Shown here: piece after piece, positions 12,001 through 18,311 of the stretch
How the letters are laid out: each line of letters starts with the position of its first letter
Numbering within the stretch: the stretch's first letter is position 1
NCBI RefSeq assembly: GCF_004364165.1
Contig: NZ_SOAY01000010.1
Span: 248,001-312,000, forward strand
From: Maribacter spongiicola
GTDB taxonomy: Bacteria; Bacteroidota; Bacteroidia; Flavobacteriales; Flavobacteriaceae
Direction of reading: 5' to 3'
DNA length: 64,000 bases
Notes under the pieces: model-generated
What the model saw: only the letters and a program-made list of their open reading frames with translations
Told to the model about the DNA's origin: nothing
Databases searched by the model: none
Position numbers and translations under genes: made by a program

Positions 12001-13718
12001 CTAGTTTAATTAGAACCGATGCATTAACATGTGCACAAGGCGCAGAATTTGAACTTACCGCATCAGGTGGTAGTGGTTCATATGAGTATAGTGTTGACAA
12101 TATCAACTTCTTACCAATGACAGGCAATGTAGTTTACTTGCCAGAAACAGGTACGTATCAAGCGGGTAGATATCAATTCTATGTACGTGATGCAATTAAC
12201 GGTTGTGAATCTGCAATCTCTAATGCAATTACTGAAAGTGAAATACCGCCATTATTGTTATTTGTTGATCAAACTGCTGCAGTATTAAATTGTACTGGCG
12301 AAAGCACAGCTATTATTTATGCAAGTGCTGATGGCGGATTAGGAAACTACCAATATGAATTGTTTACTGATAGTTCTTTAAGCGTAGCTTCTAGAATTGC
12401 CGGTCCTCAATCGCAAGGTGTATTTAGAAACCTAGGTGCAGGTACATATTATGTAACTGTAACTAGCGATGATTGTGAAACAACACCAGAAACTGTTGTT
12501 ATTGTTGATCCAACACCATTGACATATACAGATAGCGTCATAGATATTACATGTTCTGGTGAAAATGATGGTGAGATTACGGTTACACTTTCAGGAGGTG
12601 CCGGTGGTTATCAGTATGCAATTTCGCCAAACCTGAATCAGTTTTATGCTGAAGGTACATTTACCGAATTGACCCCGGGAGAGTATACAATCATTGCACA
12701 AGACCAAAATGGTTGTTTCGAATACTTGACATATACTATTTCAGAGCCGTTAAGTTTAGAAGTAACGGCAGATACCACACCAGAAATTTGTGTTGATAGT
12801 CAAGATGGTTCTATTATTCTTGAAATAACAGGCGGTACGGCACCATACAGTACGGCATTGAATTCTAATGACGATGCAGACTTTGTATTGAATAGAACTG
12901 AATTCTATGACATGGCTGCAGGTAACTACCTCATCGTAATTAAAGATGCCAATGGTTGTGATACTAATGTAGTAGTTGATATTGAAACCGGAGTAAACCT
13001 TAATGCTACAGTAGTACCTGTTTATGAATGTTCAGGTGATACTCCAGATAATTATGTAAATATCACCTTAGAAGATGATACTGTAATTGGTGATGTGCTT
13101 TATGCAATAGATTCTGTTGATCCAGCTGCTTTCCAATTGAATCCTGATTTCAGAAATTCGGCACCAGGTAACCATTATATTACCATTGCACATTCTAACG
13201 GTTGCTTACAGACCATTGACTTTGTAATAGAAGCTTTTGAACCATTGACACTTGCTTTAGAGCAAAATAACATGAACGAAATAACCGCTATAGCCGAAGG
13301 TGGTCGAGAAGGCTATACATACTACTTTGATGGTTATGACAATGGTGATAATAACACGTTCTATATCACAAGAACAGACACTTACGAGGTGCGTGTTGTT
13401 GATGAGAACGGATGTTCTACTGTTGCAAACATATTTATGGAGTTCATAGACATTGAATTACCTAATTTCTTCACCCCAGATGGAGACGGGCAGAACGATT
13501 TATGGATCCCTAGAAACATTGAACAATACCCTCAAATACTAATAAAAATATTTGATCGTTATGGTAGAGTGGTTTCCGAACAAGCAGTTGATTCTGAAGG
13601 TTGGGACGGAACTTATCAAGACAATGAATTGCCAACAGGAGACTACTGGTATGTAGTAAAACTGAACGGTGATCGAGATGAAAGAGAATTTGTTGGACAC
13701 TTTACCCTTTACCGATAA
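1..13718 (+). CDS. sprB: Giant SprB-like repeat adhesin, 3' part (5' end outside window)
   Basis: The reading frame is open from base 3 with no stop, so the ATG at 135 is only an internal Met and the gene starts upstream. About 4570 residues are visible. They consist almost wholly of SprB-type repeats of roughly 80-100 residues, each carrying a Cys followed by G-x-x-[DN]G-[ST]-I, a YxYS strand, a G-[ST]-Y-x-[VI] strand and D-x-x-[GD]-C. The last 86 residues (from 13458, LPNFFTPDGDGQNDLW) are a type B C-terminal sorting domain (gliding-motility-associated CHU_C type), so export by the type IX system to the cell surface is expected. In Flavobacterium johnsoniae SprB is the mobile gliding adhesin and sits directly before sprF, as here. 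The symbol is by homology and synteny; flavobacteria carry several paralogues, so a non-motility adhesin is possible. Confidence 0.88.
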   Translation, partial: TTVNAHRFENLTDGTYTLVIRDANGCPLSTDEIVIDRPNPPTDLMIVESQITCPAQTVNLTVNAVNGAAPYVYTITAPSSLTPTSTSGNEAVFEDLAPDTYTVRVTDADGCFYEENYTINAINPISASGQTTQPISCFGAADGVIRFNVNFQAGQNFTYTITGPAGVVRTGGTEALIDNINNLAPGIYTIAIVDTDTNCTYSASHELEGPASALTIASLTEIQPSCTSQGSVSVLADGGWGSYVYELSNPDGTVFGSNATGSFNGLLQTGTYNGTITDANNCSIPFTFDLNPATLPVLEITPNQDCFDNAVLLTLTASVSSGGDGTFEYSLNGGAFSSTNIFSGLAAGTYTINVRDGNNCTDTETITIDPALTVNASASNITACSTDTDITISAAGGDGNYVYAVVADGVTPTAGDFDPSNTVTVTGTGDYDVYVRDNSGNVDFCESSYEITIEQDAPVAATPTVVNVTCFGGNNGSISLAPSGGEAPYTFSINGGTFGTVSSFNNLTAGTYDVRVRDANDCEATLSLLVSELPEIVAESAQTEDYTCNQLAEITVGGVTPTTGGSGSYQYSLNGGAWTAATAGGTVYTDLTNNTYTVQVRDANNINCVVTLPEIIIAPLPTIPSLSSSVAYSCDGTGVITILPSDAAYTYSIDGNTPQIGDNVFNNVSVGQHTITVNYGSDCTTDIVVNVEDGYQFEAALLSSKDLDCNADNSGSITFEVANYGTSGFEYSLDNFASILGSTTVSPQTISGLAAGSYRVYVRDAGSTLPGCTTFFDEFIEEPTLVVADADLTQDFTCNNSGGEITASATGGTPGYEYRLEDTAGTVLVAYQTNTVFSGLTAGIYNVRAMDANGCSDLIDATIEVFAPETPAFTLQETLCYSGSNDATIVVNVTAGNGDYQFRINGRSYVTPAPIDATTYTFTGLSNGTYIVEVTDAFGCDAPAQTVTIEQQVTVSASASTITACGTNSEINITAAGGDGNYVYAVVADGATPTAGDYAATNQVTVTGAGDYDVYVLDNNGGTDACPAMYDITIAQDAPVAATPTIVDVTCFGGNNGSISLAPSGGEAPYTYSINGGTFGTVSSFNNLIAGTYDVRVRDANDCEATLSLPVNELAEIVAESVQTEDYTCNQLAEITVGGITPTTGGSGSYQYSLNGGSWTAATAGGTVFTDLTDGTFTVRVRDVNNIACVINLPNIIIAPLPTAPLLSSSVDYSCDGTGIITILPNDATYTYSIDGNTPQIGNNIFNNVLVGQHAITVNYGSDCTTDIIVDVQDGNAFEAAILSHEDLDCNADNSGTITFEVENFGAGGYEYSYDSAFAIIEGSDTAATHQISGLSQGTYTIYVRDVDNPIAGCTEMLTQTINEPAVLTVSNTPTQPTCIDDGAVDITVTGGTAAYSYVIQLPDSSFTPVQNSGIFTGLDQLGLHIITVTDANGCTDTDTFTLVAPVDPIASILPSSDVCFVSSITGSATIEVGATGGVAPYSYKINSGAFVNSNTFTNLTPGSYSFEIRDANGCTDTITFDIEPQLTANLALTKDLDCTVSPEATMNLVTNGGYAPYTYELEVNGGGYAAFAGTFPYSTSTVGTYRFRVTDDQGCIAVSNLVTVTATVNPVATETVTNPTCFGDTNGIVEINVDPNFGSSPYQISFDGSAFTNQGVYTGLAAGTYNYIVRDSKECTYNGSVTVVNPVLFDANVVATDVSCGVSGDIPGNIEITITSGGAPNFTYTLYDNLNNIVPTTGSNPVVNTTATTVTFDGLAFGDYYVRVLDANGCEYYENPVRVLSSPYLVVDPVLMPSSCITGGTAELTASGGSGNYDFTIYGAGTTPDAEAPGATADEEVATYNGLNPGSSYVFQVIDTDTGCSSFVEVDVPNVSSIDVVPTPTVTDVACFGDTNGSIAFQFEGYDTSVTTINYELRESISNTPLGGVYAGSVSGPIGPGPTVTETISNIPPGDYVLFFQEAATPECTNTYEFRILEPNPVTLTLADQNNGYCSEDANVTVIAGGGNGSYTYAYVQNGATPVAGDYGTNNYAELDPSVNTEWDIYVMDGNGCSTALPIDVTIADDPTPAISGLVINQCTADEGEFIIEITLDGEGSQPYTLSVNSGSYQSSTLTTAGTTHQFTDLSSGNYTVQVRDFNGCGNVETIEIFAPTSITAEVTTQPSCTEGDGEIIITAYGGSTFYEYELFDNGGISVAGGPQLSPIFTGLDSGVYTAHVYDTVLGGCTAQTDVELELATPVLFIPVITDVTCFGDTDGSIVVQLDTTMDNPPYVYQLFTETVPSVLVPVGVPQTSNVFNNLPANDDYVVRVTSGRGCILEVDSPVGTPLQISNVNADVVEFGCTVGNNSNNATVTVDTAAITGGSTTYVTYEFIDSSSAVVQSGPSNVLTVTDRTGETYTINVYDDKGCSGSTTATVLPYDELTGATANVTRTATCEPVSVGEITVIVTSTAGDDTKYEYSIDNGSTYVPTNVFSGLSAGNYNFLVRHTDTDCIVTASAIIEEPNTFTIDVVKTSDVVCFGTDTGEVTFELVDATYSTGFNWEIFRTDNTSVVSGSELANGPTPIINLGVGEYYVSISQTDNPYCTDVEYFNIAGPDADITGNTVVTDITCVPGNDGSITITDVVGGWGGYTYFVDTIAPTLPTDFVVDAAFTGLVAGTYQAWVRDAEGCERLIQDNIVLDVPDLIDADLLVTQENCTNLQGEVTVSNVVGGQGSNYTYQLRLNGTDFRAPQNTLVFSGLGAGIYDVIVSDQWGCTFTTDSVELYEQLSATTSVDKAIDCTGTPGGTITINVTGGSTNLEFVMTPPTGPNVTQTNNPTFTDLVDAGNYSFLVRDLDTTNPVCELTVTQELAPAIQPVFTDSHIDITCFGSNDGSITLTQVENGVNPLTFTISPVAGTFNASNNTFEGLPPNTYVVTATGTNGCSTVSGNIVIDEPALISNINTSVVEFGCTVGNNPNNATITVDETAITGGSGNYVIYEFLDSSSAVVQSGASNLLIVTNRAGDTYTINVYDDKGCSGSTTETILPFDEITNAVANVSNTVTCDPISDGELTVVVTSTLSDATKFEYSIDNGVNYQPTNVFGGLSAGSYTILVKHLDTDCIVSATQTIDEPNTFTIDVVKTSDVICYGSATGAVNFELVDATYPGGFTWTIYDTEGTLADIGDDTIVISGTEATTNGPTADISLEAGSYYVSIRQDNSPDCTNTEAFTINGPTADISGDTVVTEITCNPGDDGSITITDVVGGWGGYTYYVGVGIPATTDFVANATFDSLPAGTYQAWARDAEGCERLIQDNILLEVPEDINADLLVTVENCTNLQGELTVDNVVGGQGSNYTYQLRLNGTDFRAPQNTRVFTGLGAGSYDVTIIDQWGCPFTTNAVVLYEQMDVSTTVDKSIDCSSIPGGEITVNVNGGSTNLEFEMTTPLGSVVTQTTGVFTNLTEAGTYTFEVRDLDTTNPVCERTVTQTLDAPVDPVLLDATIVNVSCFGGTDGSIRANIDPATNTNPEYQYELYDMADLVTPIATQTNPLFTGLPEGDYQVRVISSRGCEDIKNETITEPLELTVSAVATEFSCAADNSVNTATITATAGAGTGTAPYLYSIDNIIFQAQNTFNVSDTGSAQAIDVYVKDAKGCTTFDTVTIQPINTFTATVAQDVAINCTVDETIIITVADNGLAHNYGYELLPIGNATGTLISTTATSATYDLNTVGSYVFRVTDLDTGCYVNTASYTVAPFDFITATATATTAVTCFGELNGSLEIDVDGYIGNYTYEVFNAAGTSVIPATASDTSVNPRTVTGLSGGTYYVTITETDVPLCSENTNRVTIASPDRPLSGTVSTLAEATCTDDQGAIRVEVEGGYRLYDIVLTNTTTGDTYTMDDVSEGLFTGLASGAYTVSITDNAGCVVNYTETLAAATPIVANATPLVTDLACYGDRGALVTANVTGGGSGNYEYQLNYYDATGTTITSTTGAQNNPNFRDLGAGFYSVTVVDGWNCDTTTNTVEVREPTEVQASLIRTDALTCAQGAEFELTASGGSGSYEYSVDNINFLPMTGNVVYLPETGTYQAGRYQFYVRDAINGCESAISNAITESEIPPLLLFVDQTAAVLNCTGESTAIIYASADGGLGNYQYELFTDSSLSVASRIAGPQSQGVFRNLGAGTYYVTVTSDDCETTPETVVIVDPTPLTYTDSVIDITCSGENDGEITVTLSGGAGGYQYAISPNLNQFYAEGTFTELTPGEYTIIAQDQNGCFEYLTYTISEPLSLEVTADTTPEICVDSQDGSIILEITGGTAPYSTALNSNDDADFVLNRTEFYDMAAGNYLIVIKDANGCDTNVVVDIETGVNLNATVVPVYECSGDTPDNYVNITLEDDTVIGDVLYAIDSVDPAAFQLNPDFRNSAPGNHYITIAHSNGCLQTIDFVIEAFEPLTLALEQNNMNEITAIAEGGREGYTYYFDGYDNGDNNTFYITRTDTYEVRVVDENGCSTVANIFMEFIDIELPNFFTPDGDGQNDLWIPRNIEQYPQILIKIFDRYGRVVSEQAVDSEGWDGTYQDNELPTGDYWYVVKLNGDRDEREFVGHFTLYR
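1120..3925 (+). repeat. Segmental duplication in adhesin, period 1743 bases
   Basis: A block at about 1120-2182 recurs at about 2863-3925. Three matching anchors (1128/2871, 2041/3784, 2118/3861) all give the same 1743-base spacing, or 581 residues, so no indels separate the copies. Protein identity is very high: both copies read CFGGNNGSISLAPSGGEAPY, differing only from the next residue (TF versus TY). Many third-codon positions differ. Sequence between the blocks keeps the period but is more diverged. Confidence 0.85.
6974..10400 (+). repeat. Second segmental duplication in adhesin, period about 1.82-1.84 kb
   Basis: The block at about 6974-8550 recurs at about 8797-10400. The anchor GGTTGTACTG lies at 7011 and 8832 (spacing 1821), and a later anchor at 8481/10323 gives 1842, so small in-frame indels lie between. 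Long protein stretches are near identical, for example TYQAW[VA]RDAEGCERLIQDNI and SNYTYQLRLNGTDFRAPQNT. This duplication is separate from the one at 1120-3925. Confidence 0.85.
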
Positions 13719-13731
13719 AACTTAACCTAAA

Positions 13732-14685
13732 ATGATGATGCGGAACAGTCTTTTAACACTGGTATTATTTATAAGCGTACTTTCCCTAAAAGGACAAGAG
13801 CTTACGATACCTCAATTATCGCAATACCTTGCCGATAATCCCTTTGTAATGTCACCTACCTATGCAGGTATCGGCGACCACGTTAAAATAAGACTTAACG
13901 GACTTACCCAATGGGTTGGCATTAAAGATGCACCCGATACACAGTCTTTAGCAGCCGATATGCGTATTGGTGAAAAATCTGGTATTGGTATGTTATTGTA
14001 TAATGATAGTAATGGTGAAACCAAGCAACAGGGCGCTCGCTTTTCATTTGCGCATCACCTTACGTTAGATCGTTACGATGATGAGTTTTTATCATTCGGT
14101 ATCTCGTATAATTTTAACCAGTTTAGAATTGATAATACGAATCCTGATCTAATTGCAGATCCTGCGTATGTAGGCGATAAAGCGACTACAAACCATAACT
14201 TTGATATTGGGGCACTATACAGATATGACAAATTTTATTTCAGTATCAACGCTTCAAATGTTTTAGATAAAGATTTAAGTAATTTCAACGCTTTATACGA
14301 GCCAAATAGATTAAGAAACTATTACGTGTATACAGGTTACAGATACATGAAGAAAAGAACCAGCAAGATGGAAATAGAACCTTCTGTGTTGTTTCAATTG
14401 TTTGAAAGTGACGGGCGTTCTGTTACCGATTTAAACTTGAAATTCAGATTTTATGATTTTGAAGATTATTTTTACGCAGGTATTAATTATCGTTTCTTGA
14501 ATGATCAAATTGGTAATCCGCTTTATATCGCTCCTATCGCAGGTTTAAAGAAAAGTAATTTTTACTTCGGATATTCTTATCAAGTTATTCTTAACGAACT
14601 TCTTGGCTATAGTTCTGGTACGCATGTCATCACTCTAGGGGTAGATTTATTTCAAGGGATCAGTAATTGTCGTTGTACGTATTAA
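13732..14685 (+). CDS. sprF: PorP/SprF family type IX secretion outer-membrane protein
   Basis: A 317-residue protein with an N-terminal signal peptide (about 1-21, cleaved near LKGQ) followed by the family signature SQYLADNPFVMSPTYAG. The rest alternates aromatic beta strands, as expected for the PorP/SprF outer-membrane barrel. It begins 13 bases after the adhesin stop; three successive ATGs (13732, 13735, 13738) leave the exact start open. In F. johnsoniae SprF is needed to place SprB on the surface, and PorP/SprF proteins act as outer-membrane anchors for substrates with type B sorting domains. The pairing with the upstream giant gene implies a dedicated partner for that adhesin. Family assignment is firm; the sprF symbol rests on synteny. 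Confidence 0.85.
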   Translation: MMMRNSLLTLVLFISVLSLKGQELTIPQLSQYLADNPFVMSPTYAGIGDHVKIRLNGLTQWVGIKDAPDTQSLAADMRIGEKSGIGMLLYNDSNGETKQQGARFSFAHHLTLDRYDDEFLSFGISYNFNQFRIDNTNPDLIADPAYVGDKATTNHNFDIGALYRYDKFYFSINASNVLDKDLSNFNALYEPNRLRNYYVYTGYRYMKKRTSKMEIEPSVLFQLFESDGRSVTDLNLKFRFYDFEDYFYAGINYRFLNDQIGNPLYIAPIAGLKKSNFYFGYSYQVILNELLGYSSGTHVITLGVDLFQGISNCRCTY

Positions 14686-14692
14686 TCCTTCA

Positions 14693-14718
14693 TGGAGATT
14701 CATTAAATTTGATCTCCA
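14693..14718. promoter_or_regulatory. 7-bp inverted repeat enclosing a TAnnTTTG box before folB
   Basis: Arms TGGAGAT (14693-14699) and ATCTCCA (14712-14718) flank TAAATTTG (14704-14711), which matches the Bacteroidota -7 element TAnnTTTG and ends 18 bases before the folB ATG. No good -33 TTG is seen at the usual distance. It could be a folB promoter under operator control or a weak hairpin ending the sprF transcript; no T-tract follows. Confidence 0.4.
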
Positions 14719-14729
14719 GAATATAACGA

Positions 14730-15101
14730 ATGGGTAAAGTACAATTAGAGAATATCAAAGCATATGCCCACCACGGGTGTTTGCCTCAAGAAACCAATAT
14801 TGGCAGTGATTATTTGGTCAACGTATCAGTAGACACAAATTTATTAAAAGCCTCAGTTTCCGATCAGTTAAAAGATACTGTTGACTATGTACATATCAAC
14901 AGGATCGTAAAACAAGAGATGGCAATCCCTTCTAAGTTATTAGAGCATGTAGCCAAAAGAATAATCGACCGAATTTTTATTGAACTGCCTACCGTAGATA
15001 ATGCAATGGTTTCTGTTTCTAAAATCAATCCGCCTATAAACGGAGATGTTCAAAAGGTAACGGTTTCATTGAACTTACAAAGAGGACAATCGGTACAGTA
15101 A
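14730..15101 (+). CDS. folB: Dihydroneopterin aldolase
   Basis: A 123-residue cytoplasmic enzyme that cleaves 7,8-dihydroneopterin to 6-hydroxymethyl-7,8-dihydropterin in folate synthesis. The N-terminal motif AYAHHGCLPQET gives the conserved Glu (E21), VDY (51-53) matches the family substrate-binding segment, and SKINPPI carries the conserved catalytic Lys (K98). Length is that of the single-domain bacterial enzyme. It stands alone between sprF and tRNA-Cys, with its own candidate -7 box at 14704-14711. Nothing unusual is seen; assignment is firm. Confidence 0.92.
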   Translation: MGKVQLENIKAYAHHGCLPQETNIGSDYLVNVSVDTNLLKASVSDQLKDTVDYVHINRIVKQEMAIPSKLLEHVAKRIIDRIFIELPTVDNAMVSVSKINPPINGDVQKVTVSLNLQRGQSVQ

Positions 15102-15166
15102 TCCATCCGACCTTAAATAAATATAATTTCTTGGTTTTTAATGCAGCTTAGATTAGTATAATTGTT

Positions 15167-15174
15167 TATTTTTG
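15167..15174 (+). promoter_or_regulatory. Candidate -7 box for tRNA-Cys
   Basis: TATTTTTG matches TAnnTTTG and ends 15 bases before the tRNA 5' end, a sensible position for a tRNA promoter. No clear -33 TTG is present at the expected spacing. Confidence 0.5.
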
Positions 15175-15189
15175 CTCTCGCTAAAAAAT

Positions 15190-15263
15190 GGCATCGTGGC
15201 CGAGTGGCTAGGCGCAGCTCTGCAAAAGCTTGTACAGCGGTTCGAATCCGCTCGATGCCTCCA
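15190..15263 (+). tRNA. tRNA-Cys (anticodon GCA)
   Basis: A complete cloverleaf can be drawn. The acceptor stem GGCATCG/CGATGCC (15190-15196 with 15253-15259) is perfect. The D-arm is GCC...GGC, the anticodon loop is CTGCAAA with anticodon GCA, and the T-arm is AGCGG-TTCGAAT-CCGCT. The discriminator is T and CCA is encoded (15261-15263). One pair of the anticodon stem is mismatched (C27-T43). A terminator follows directly. Confidence 0.95.
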
Positions 15264-15289
15264 AAACCCTTCTAATAGAAGGGTTTTTT
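15264..15289 (+). terminator. Rho-independent terminator after tRNA-Cys
   Basis: The stem ACCCTTCT/AGAAGGGT with a 3-base AAT loop is extended by A/T pairs and followed by a run of T. It begins right after the tRNA CCA end. It could also serve the opposing gene ending at 15312. Confidence 0.85.
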
Positions 15290-15311
15290 GTTTTGTATAA
15301 TTTTATGTTCT

Positions 15312-15710
15312 TTATGCTTGAAGTAGAAATACAAGAAGAATCGTCGGAATAAAATAGACGGCAATGGTTTTTGCACCTTCGTAATCTTTAGCAATTCGCT
15401 GTCCGAACAAAAGCATAAGCAATGTTATACTCGATAATATTGCGCCATATAGCGCAGTGCTAGTTTCTCCCGTGCTTAGTATTTGATATACTCCAACTAC
15501 ACATAGTAAGCCGGCAACTACTTCGGTAACCAAAATAATACCAACCAATAATGGCACTATGTTTTTAAAGGGGGTTTTAGAGAAGTGTTCTTTTAACCAA
15601 GAGATATTCCCGTTCCAATCTGTAATTTTATCAAATCCGCTTTGTAAAAAGGTAATAACTAAAAACAATAGTAATAAAATCTCTGTGGCATTATTCAATA
15701 AGGTATTCAT
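15312..15710 (-). CDS. DoxX-like small integral membrane protein
   Basis: A 132-residue protein with four hydrophobic segments (about 8-25, 47-70, 82-102 and 113-131). The first loop carries QSGFDKITDWNGN, typical of DoxX-like flavobacterial membrane proteins. The function of this branch of the family is unknown; some DoxX relatives are linked to redox stress. It starts 6 bases after the holB stop, so both genes are probably one transcript from the holB promoter. The family call rests on size, topology and the first-loop motif. Confidence 0.65.
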   Translation of the reverse strand: MNTLLNNATEILLLLFLVITFLQSGFDKITDWNGNISWLKEHFSKTPFKNIVPLLVGIILVTEVVAGLLCVVGVYQILSTGETSTALYGAILSSITLLMLLFGQRIAKDYEGAKTIAVYFIPTILLVFLLQA

Positions 15711-15716
15711 GGTGGT

Positions 15717-16877
15717 TTATTTAAGTTCAGACTTTTTTCTATGAAGCAGTCTAGTTAGTTTAATAGATAAATCGGTAAATATAATTTTAGAATTACCATT
15801 TCTCTCCACATGGTAAATCGCATCTTCCAGCTCTTTAGTGATATCTAAAATGTTGTTTTCATGTACAAAAGGTGCAAATTTCTTTAATTGAAATCCTTCG
15901 GCATGAATTTTTAGATACGCAAGTTCTTCAGCGCCATAATTGATCATTAGCGCCTGTCTCATAACCGTAATACAGTAGCTTAGAAAGTTCTTTTGCGTTT
16001 CTCTGCCGGTTTTAGCAACTTCTTCACTCCATAATAACAATTCATGAATTGCGGCTTTGTTCCCTTTTGCTTTAAAAGCGGTGCGAACCCATTGTACAAA
16101 CCAATTTTCAAAAACTAAATCTTCAGAATCCTTGTTTAAAAGATCAAGTGCCTTATTGTAATTACCGTTCGCTTCATGAGCCAATAGCATTGCTTCTGGC
16201 TTGCTAGCACCTTTTTCAGTTAAGGCAGAGGCAATAGCATCTTCTGCCAAAGGTGGAAAATGAACTACTTGGCATCTAGATTTTATAGTTTGTATAATTT
16301 GCTCTTCGTCTTCACACAGCAGCAAAAAGATGGTTTTATCTGGCGGCTCTTCTATTAGCTTCAATAATTTGTTCGAAGCTGCGGTGTTCATTTTTTCAGC
16401 CATCCAAATTAACATCACCTTGTATCCTCCCTCATAACTTTTTAAGGATAGTTTTTTTACAATATCTTGGGCTTCATCTACACCAATTTGTCCCTGTTTT
16501 TTTTCTATTTCAATATGGCGATACCAGTCAAAAAGATTTCCGTAAGGTTGGTCAATAATAAATTCTCGCCATTCTTTCATGTAATGGTTGCTTACTGCAT
16601 GAGATTTTACTTTGTCTGAATTGGAAACAGGAAAAGCAAAATGAACGTCGGGGTGGGCAAATGAATTGAACTTTAAATTGCAAGCTTCATTACCACCACT
16701 GTTTTCTCCGTTTACGTTTTGGCATATAATATATTGTGCATAAGCTAACGCCATTGGCAATAGACCGCAGCCTTCTGGACCAACAAATAATTGCGCATGT
16801 GGTATTCTACCTGCATCGGCACTAGATGCCAGGTGTTTTTTAATATGTGAAAGTCCTAAAATTTCATTGAATAACAT
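15717..16877 (-). CDS. holB: DNA polymerase III delta' subunit (clamp loader)
   Basis: A 386-residue AAA+ clamp-loader subunit. It begins with the delta' opening (FNEILGLSHIKKHL, HAQLFVGPEG) and has the sensor region LIWMAEKMNTAASNKLLKLI followed by EEPPDKTIFLLL and IKSRCQVVHF. The Walker A segment reads GPEGCGLLPMA and lacks the usual GK[ST], which fits the non-ATP-binding role of delta'. Its partners (delta and the DnaX protein) are not in the window. A -7 box lies only 5 bases upstream of the ATG (see 16883-16890). It is divergent from pgk and is followed closely by the DoxX-like gene. Confidence 0.88.
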   Translation of the reverse strand: MLFNEILGLSHIKKHLASSADAGRIPHAQLFVGPEGCGLLPMALAYAQYIICQNVNGENSGGNEACNLKFNSFAHPDVHFAFPVSNSDKVKSHAVSNHYMKEWREFIIDQPYGNLFDWYRHIEIEKKQGQIGVDEAQDIVKKLSLKSYEGGYKVMLIWMAEKMNTAASNKLLKLIEEPPDKTIFLLLCEDEEQIIQTIKSRCQVVHFPPLAEDAIASALTEKGASKPEAMLLAHEANGNYNKALDLLNKDSEDLVFENWFVQWVRTAFKAKGNKAAIHELLLWSEEVAKTGRETQKNFLSYCITVMRQALMINYGAEELAYLKIHAEGFQLKKFAPFVHENNILDITKELEDAIYHVERNGNSKIIFTDLSIKLTRLLHRKKSELK

Positions 16878-16882
16878 AGATT

Positions 16883-16890
16883 CAAATATA
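16883..16890 (-). promoter_or_regulatory. -7 box immediately before holB
   Basis: Read on the minus strand this is TATATTTG, a full match to TAnnTTTG, with just AATCT between it and the ATG at 16877. Transcription would begin at or next to the start codon, giving an almost leaderless mRNA. Confidence 0.55.
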
Positions 16891-16970
16891 GTTGTTTAAA
16901 GCACAACAAATTTAATGGTATTGGGTGTAAATTATCCTATTTAGCTCTTTATCAAAAGCCTTTTAATCTT

Positions 16971-16978
16971 TACATTTG
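16971..16978 (+). promoter_or_regulatory. -7 box for pgk
   Basis: TACATTTG matches TAnnTTTG and ends 23 bases before the pgk ATG, leaving a short ordinary leader. No consensus -33 TTG lies 17-20 bases upstream. Confidence 0.55.
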
Positions 16979-17001
16979 TTACTTAACAAAAGGAAAATCA
17001 C

Positions 17002-18192
17002 ATGAAAGTATTGAACGACTTCAATTTTGACAATAAAAAGGCCTTAATAAGAGTGGACTTCAATGTTCCATTAAACGATAAGTTTGAAGTAACAGATAAC
17101 TCTAGAATTGAGGCGGCTAAGCCTACAATTATAAAAGTGTTGGAAGATGGCGGTAGCGCGGTGCTTATGAGTCATTTGGGCAGGCCAGACGGTAAATCTA
17201 ATGCTGATTTATCTTTAAGTCATATCGTAGATGCTGTTTCTGATGCTATAGGTGTAACCGTAAAGTTCGTTTCGGATTGTGTAGGTGAAGTAGCTAAAAA
17301 AGCGGTAGCCGATTTAAAAAGTGGTGAAGTACTTTTATTAGAGAACCTTAGATTTCATAGTGAAGAAGAAAAAGGTGATGAAGCTTTCGCAGAAAAGCTT
17401 TCACAACTAGGTGATATATACGTGAATGATGCTTTTGGTACGGCTCACCGTGCACATGCATCTACAACTGTTGTCGCGAAATTTTTTCCAGAGGCTAAAT
17501 GTTTCGGCTATTTATTGGCTAAAGAAATAGAAGCGATCGATAAAGTTATGGCTACTGGCGAAAAACCTGTATTGGCGATTCTTGGGGGAGCAAAAGTTTC
17601 TTCTAAAATTACGATTATTGAAAATATACTTGATAAAATCGACGACCTTATTATCGGTGGTGGTATGACGTATACTTTTATAAAAGCCCAAGGTGGTAAA
17701 GTGGGAGATTCTATTTGTGAAGATGATAAGATAGATCTTGCTATGGAAATTCTTAAGCAGGCCAAAGAGAAAGGTGTAAATGTTCATATACCTGTAGATG
17801 TAATTGCTGCCGATGCTTTTGATGCCAATGCAAATACACAAGTGGTTGATGTAGACAAAATACCTGACGGATGGCAAGGTTTGGATGCCGGACCAGATAC
17901 ACTTCAAAATTTCAAAAAAGTGATTTTAGCTTCTAAAACAATTCTTTGGAACGGACCAATCGGAGTTTTTGAAATGGAGAAATTTGCTGCTGGTACCATT
18001 GCTATAGGTAACTATATCGCCGAAGCTACAAAAGAAGGTTCTTTCTCTTTAGTTGGCGGAGGAGATTCGGTTGCGGCGGTGAAACAATTTGGCTTTGAAA
18101 ATAAAGTTAGTTATGTATCAACAGGCGGAGGCGCAATGTTAGAAAGTTTAGAAGGAAAAACATTACCAGGGATCGCTGCGATATTAGCGTAG
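17002..18192 (+). CDS. pgk: Phosphoglycerate kinase
   Basis: A 396-residue glycolytic enzyme that transfers phosphate between 1,3-bisphosphoglycerate and ADP in the cytoplasm. Key elements are RVDFNVPL near residue 17 (substrate-binding Arg and Asp), SHLGRPDG, the basic-patch segment [14 protein letters not shown], the hinge/nucleotide region [12 protein letters not shown], and the GGGDSVAA nucleotide-binding loop near residue 353. Full family length. It is a single gene with its own -7 box at 16971 and no clear terminator. Confidence 0.97.
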   Translation: MKVLNDFNFDNKKALIRVDFNVPLNDKFEVTDNSRIEAAKPTIIKVLEDGGSAVLMSHLGRPDGKSNADLSLSHIVDAVSDAIGVTVKFVSDCVGEVAKKAVADLKSGEVLLLENLRFHSEEEKGDEAFAEKLSQLGDIYVNDAFGTAHRAHASTTVVAKFFPEAKCFGYLLAKEIEAIDKVMATGEKPVLAILGGAKVSSKITIIENILDKIDDLIIGGGMTYTFIKAQGGKVGDSICEDDKIDLAMEILKQAKEKGVNVHIPVDVIAADAFDANANTQVVDVDKIPDGWQGLDAGPDTLQNFKKVILASKTILWNGPIGVFEMEKFAAGTIAIGNYIAEATKEGSFSLVGGGDSVAAVKQFGFENKVSYVSTGGGAMLESLEGKTLPGIAAILA

Positions 18193-18311
18193 TACAGGGG
18201 TTATCGATAAACGGCGTATGACGAAAATTTGTGCATTTTAAGAGAATTTATTTTATTCTCATTAAAAAATGTGCGATTTTCGTTTGTTCCGTTAATGTAT
18301 TTTACCCCATT

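Noticed and set aside
1-13718. Periodic repeats as a CRISPR-like or satellite array
   Set aside because: The repeats are in-frame protein repeats of varied length and sequence, with no short identical direct repeats and spacers.
15190-15263. tRNA-Cys as an integration site for a mobile element
   Set aside because: No duplicated tRNA 3' end, integrase or change in gene content nearby; the surroundings are housekeeping genes.
16921-16923. TTG as -33 element of pgk
   Set aside because: It lies about 47 bases before the -7 box, far outside the usual 17-20.
18246-18264. GAGAAT/ATTCTC hairpin as pgk terminator
   Set aside because: Only six A/T-rich pairs and no T-run; it lies in the mltD leader.
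18231-18311. 27-codon extension of the lytic transglycosylase
   Set aside because: Would place extra residues before a perfect signal peptide; the ATG at 18312 is the natural start.
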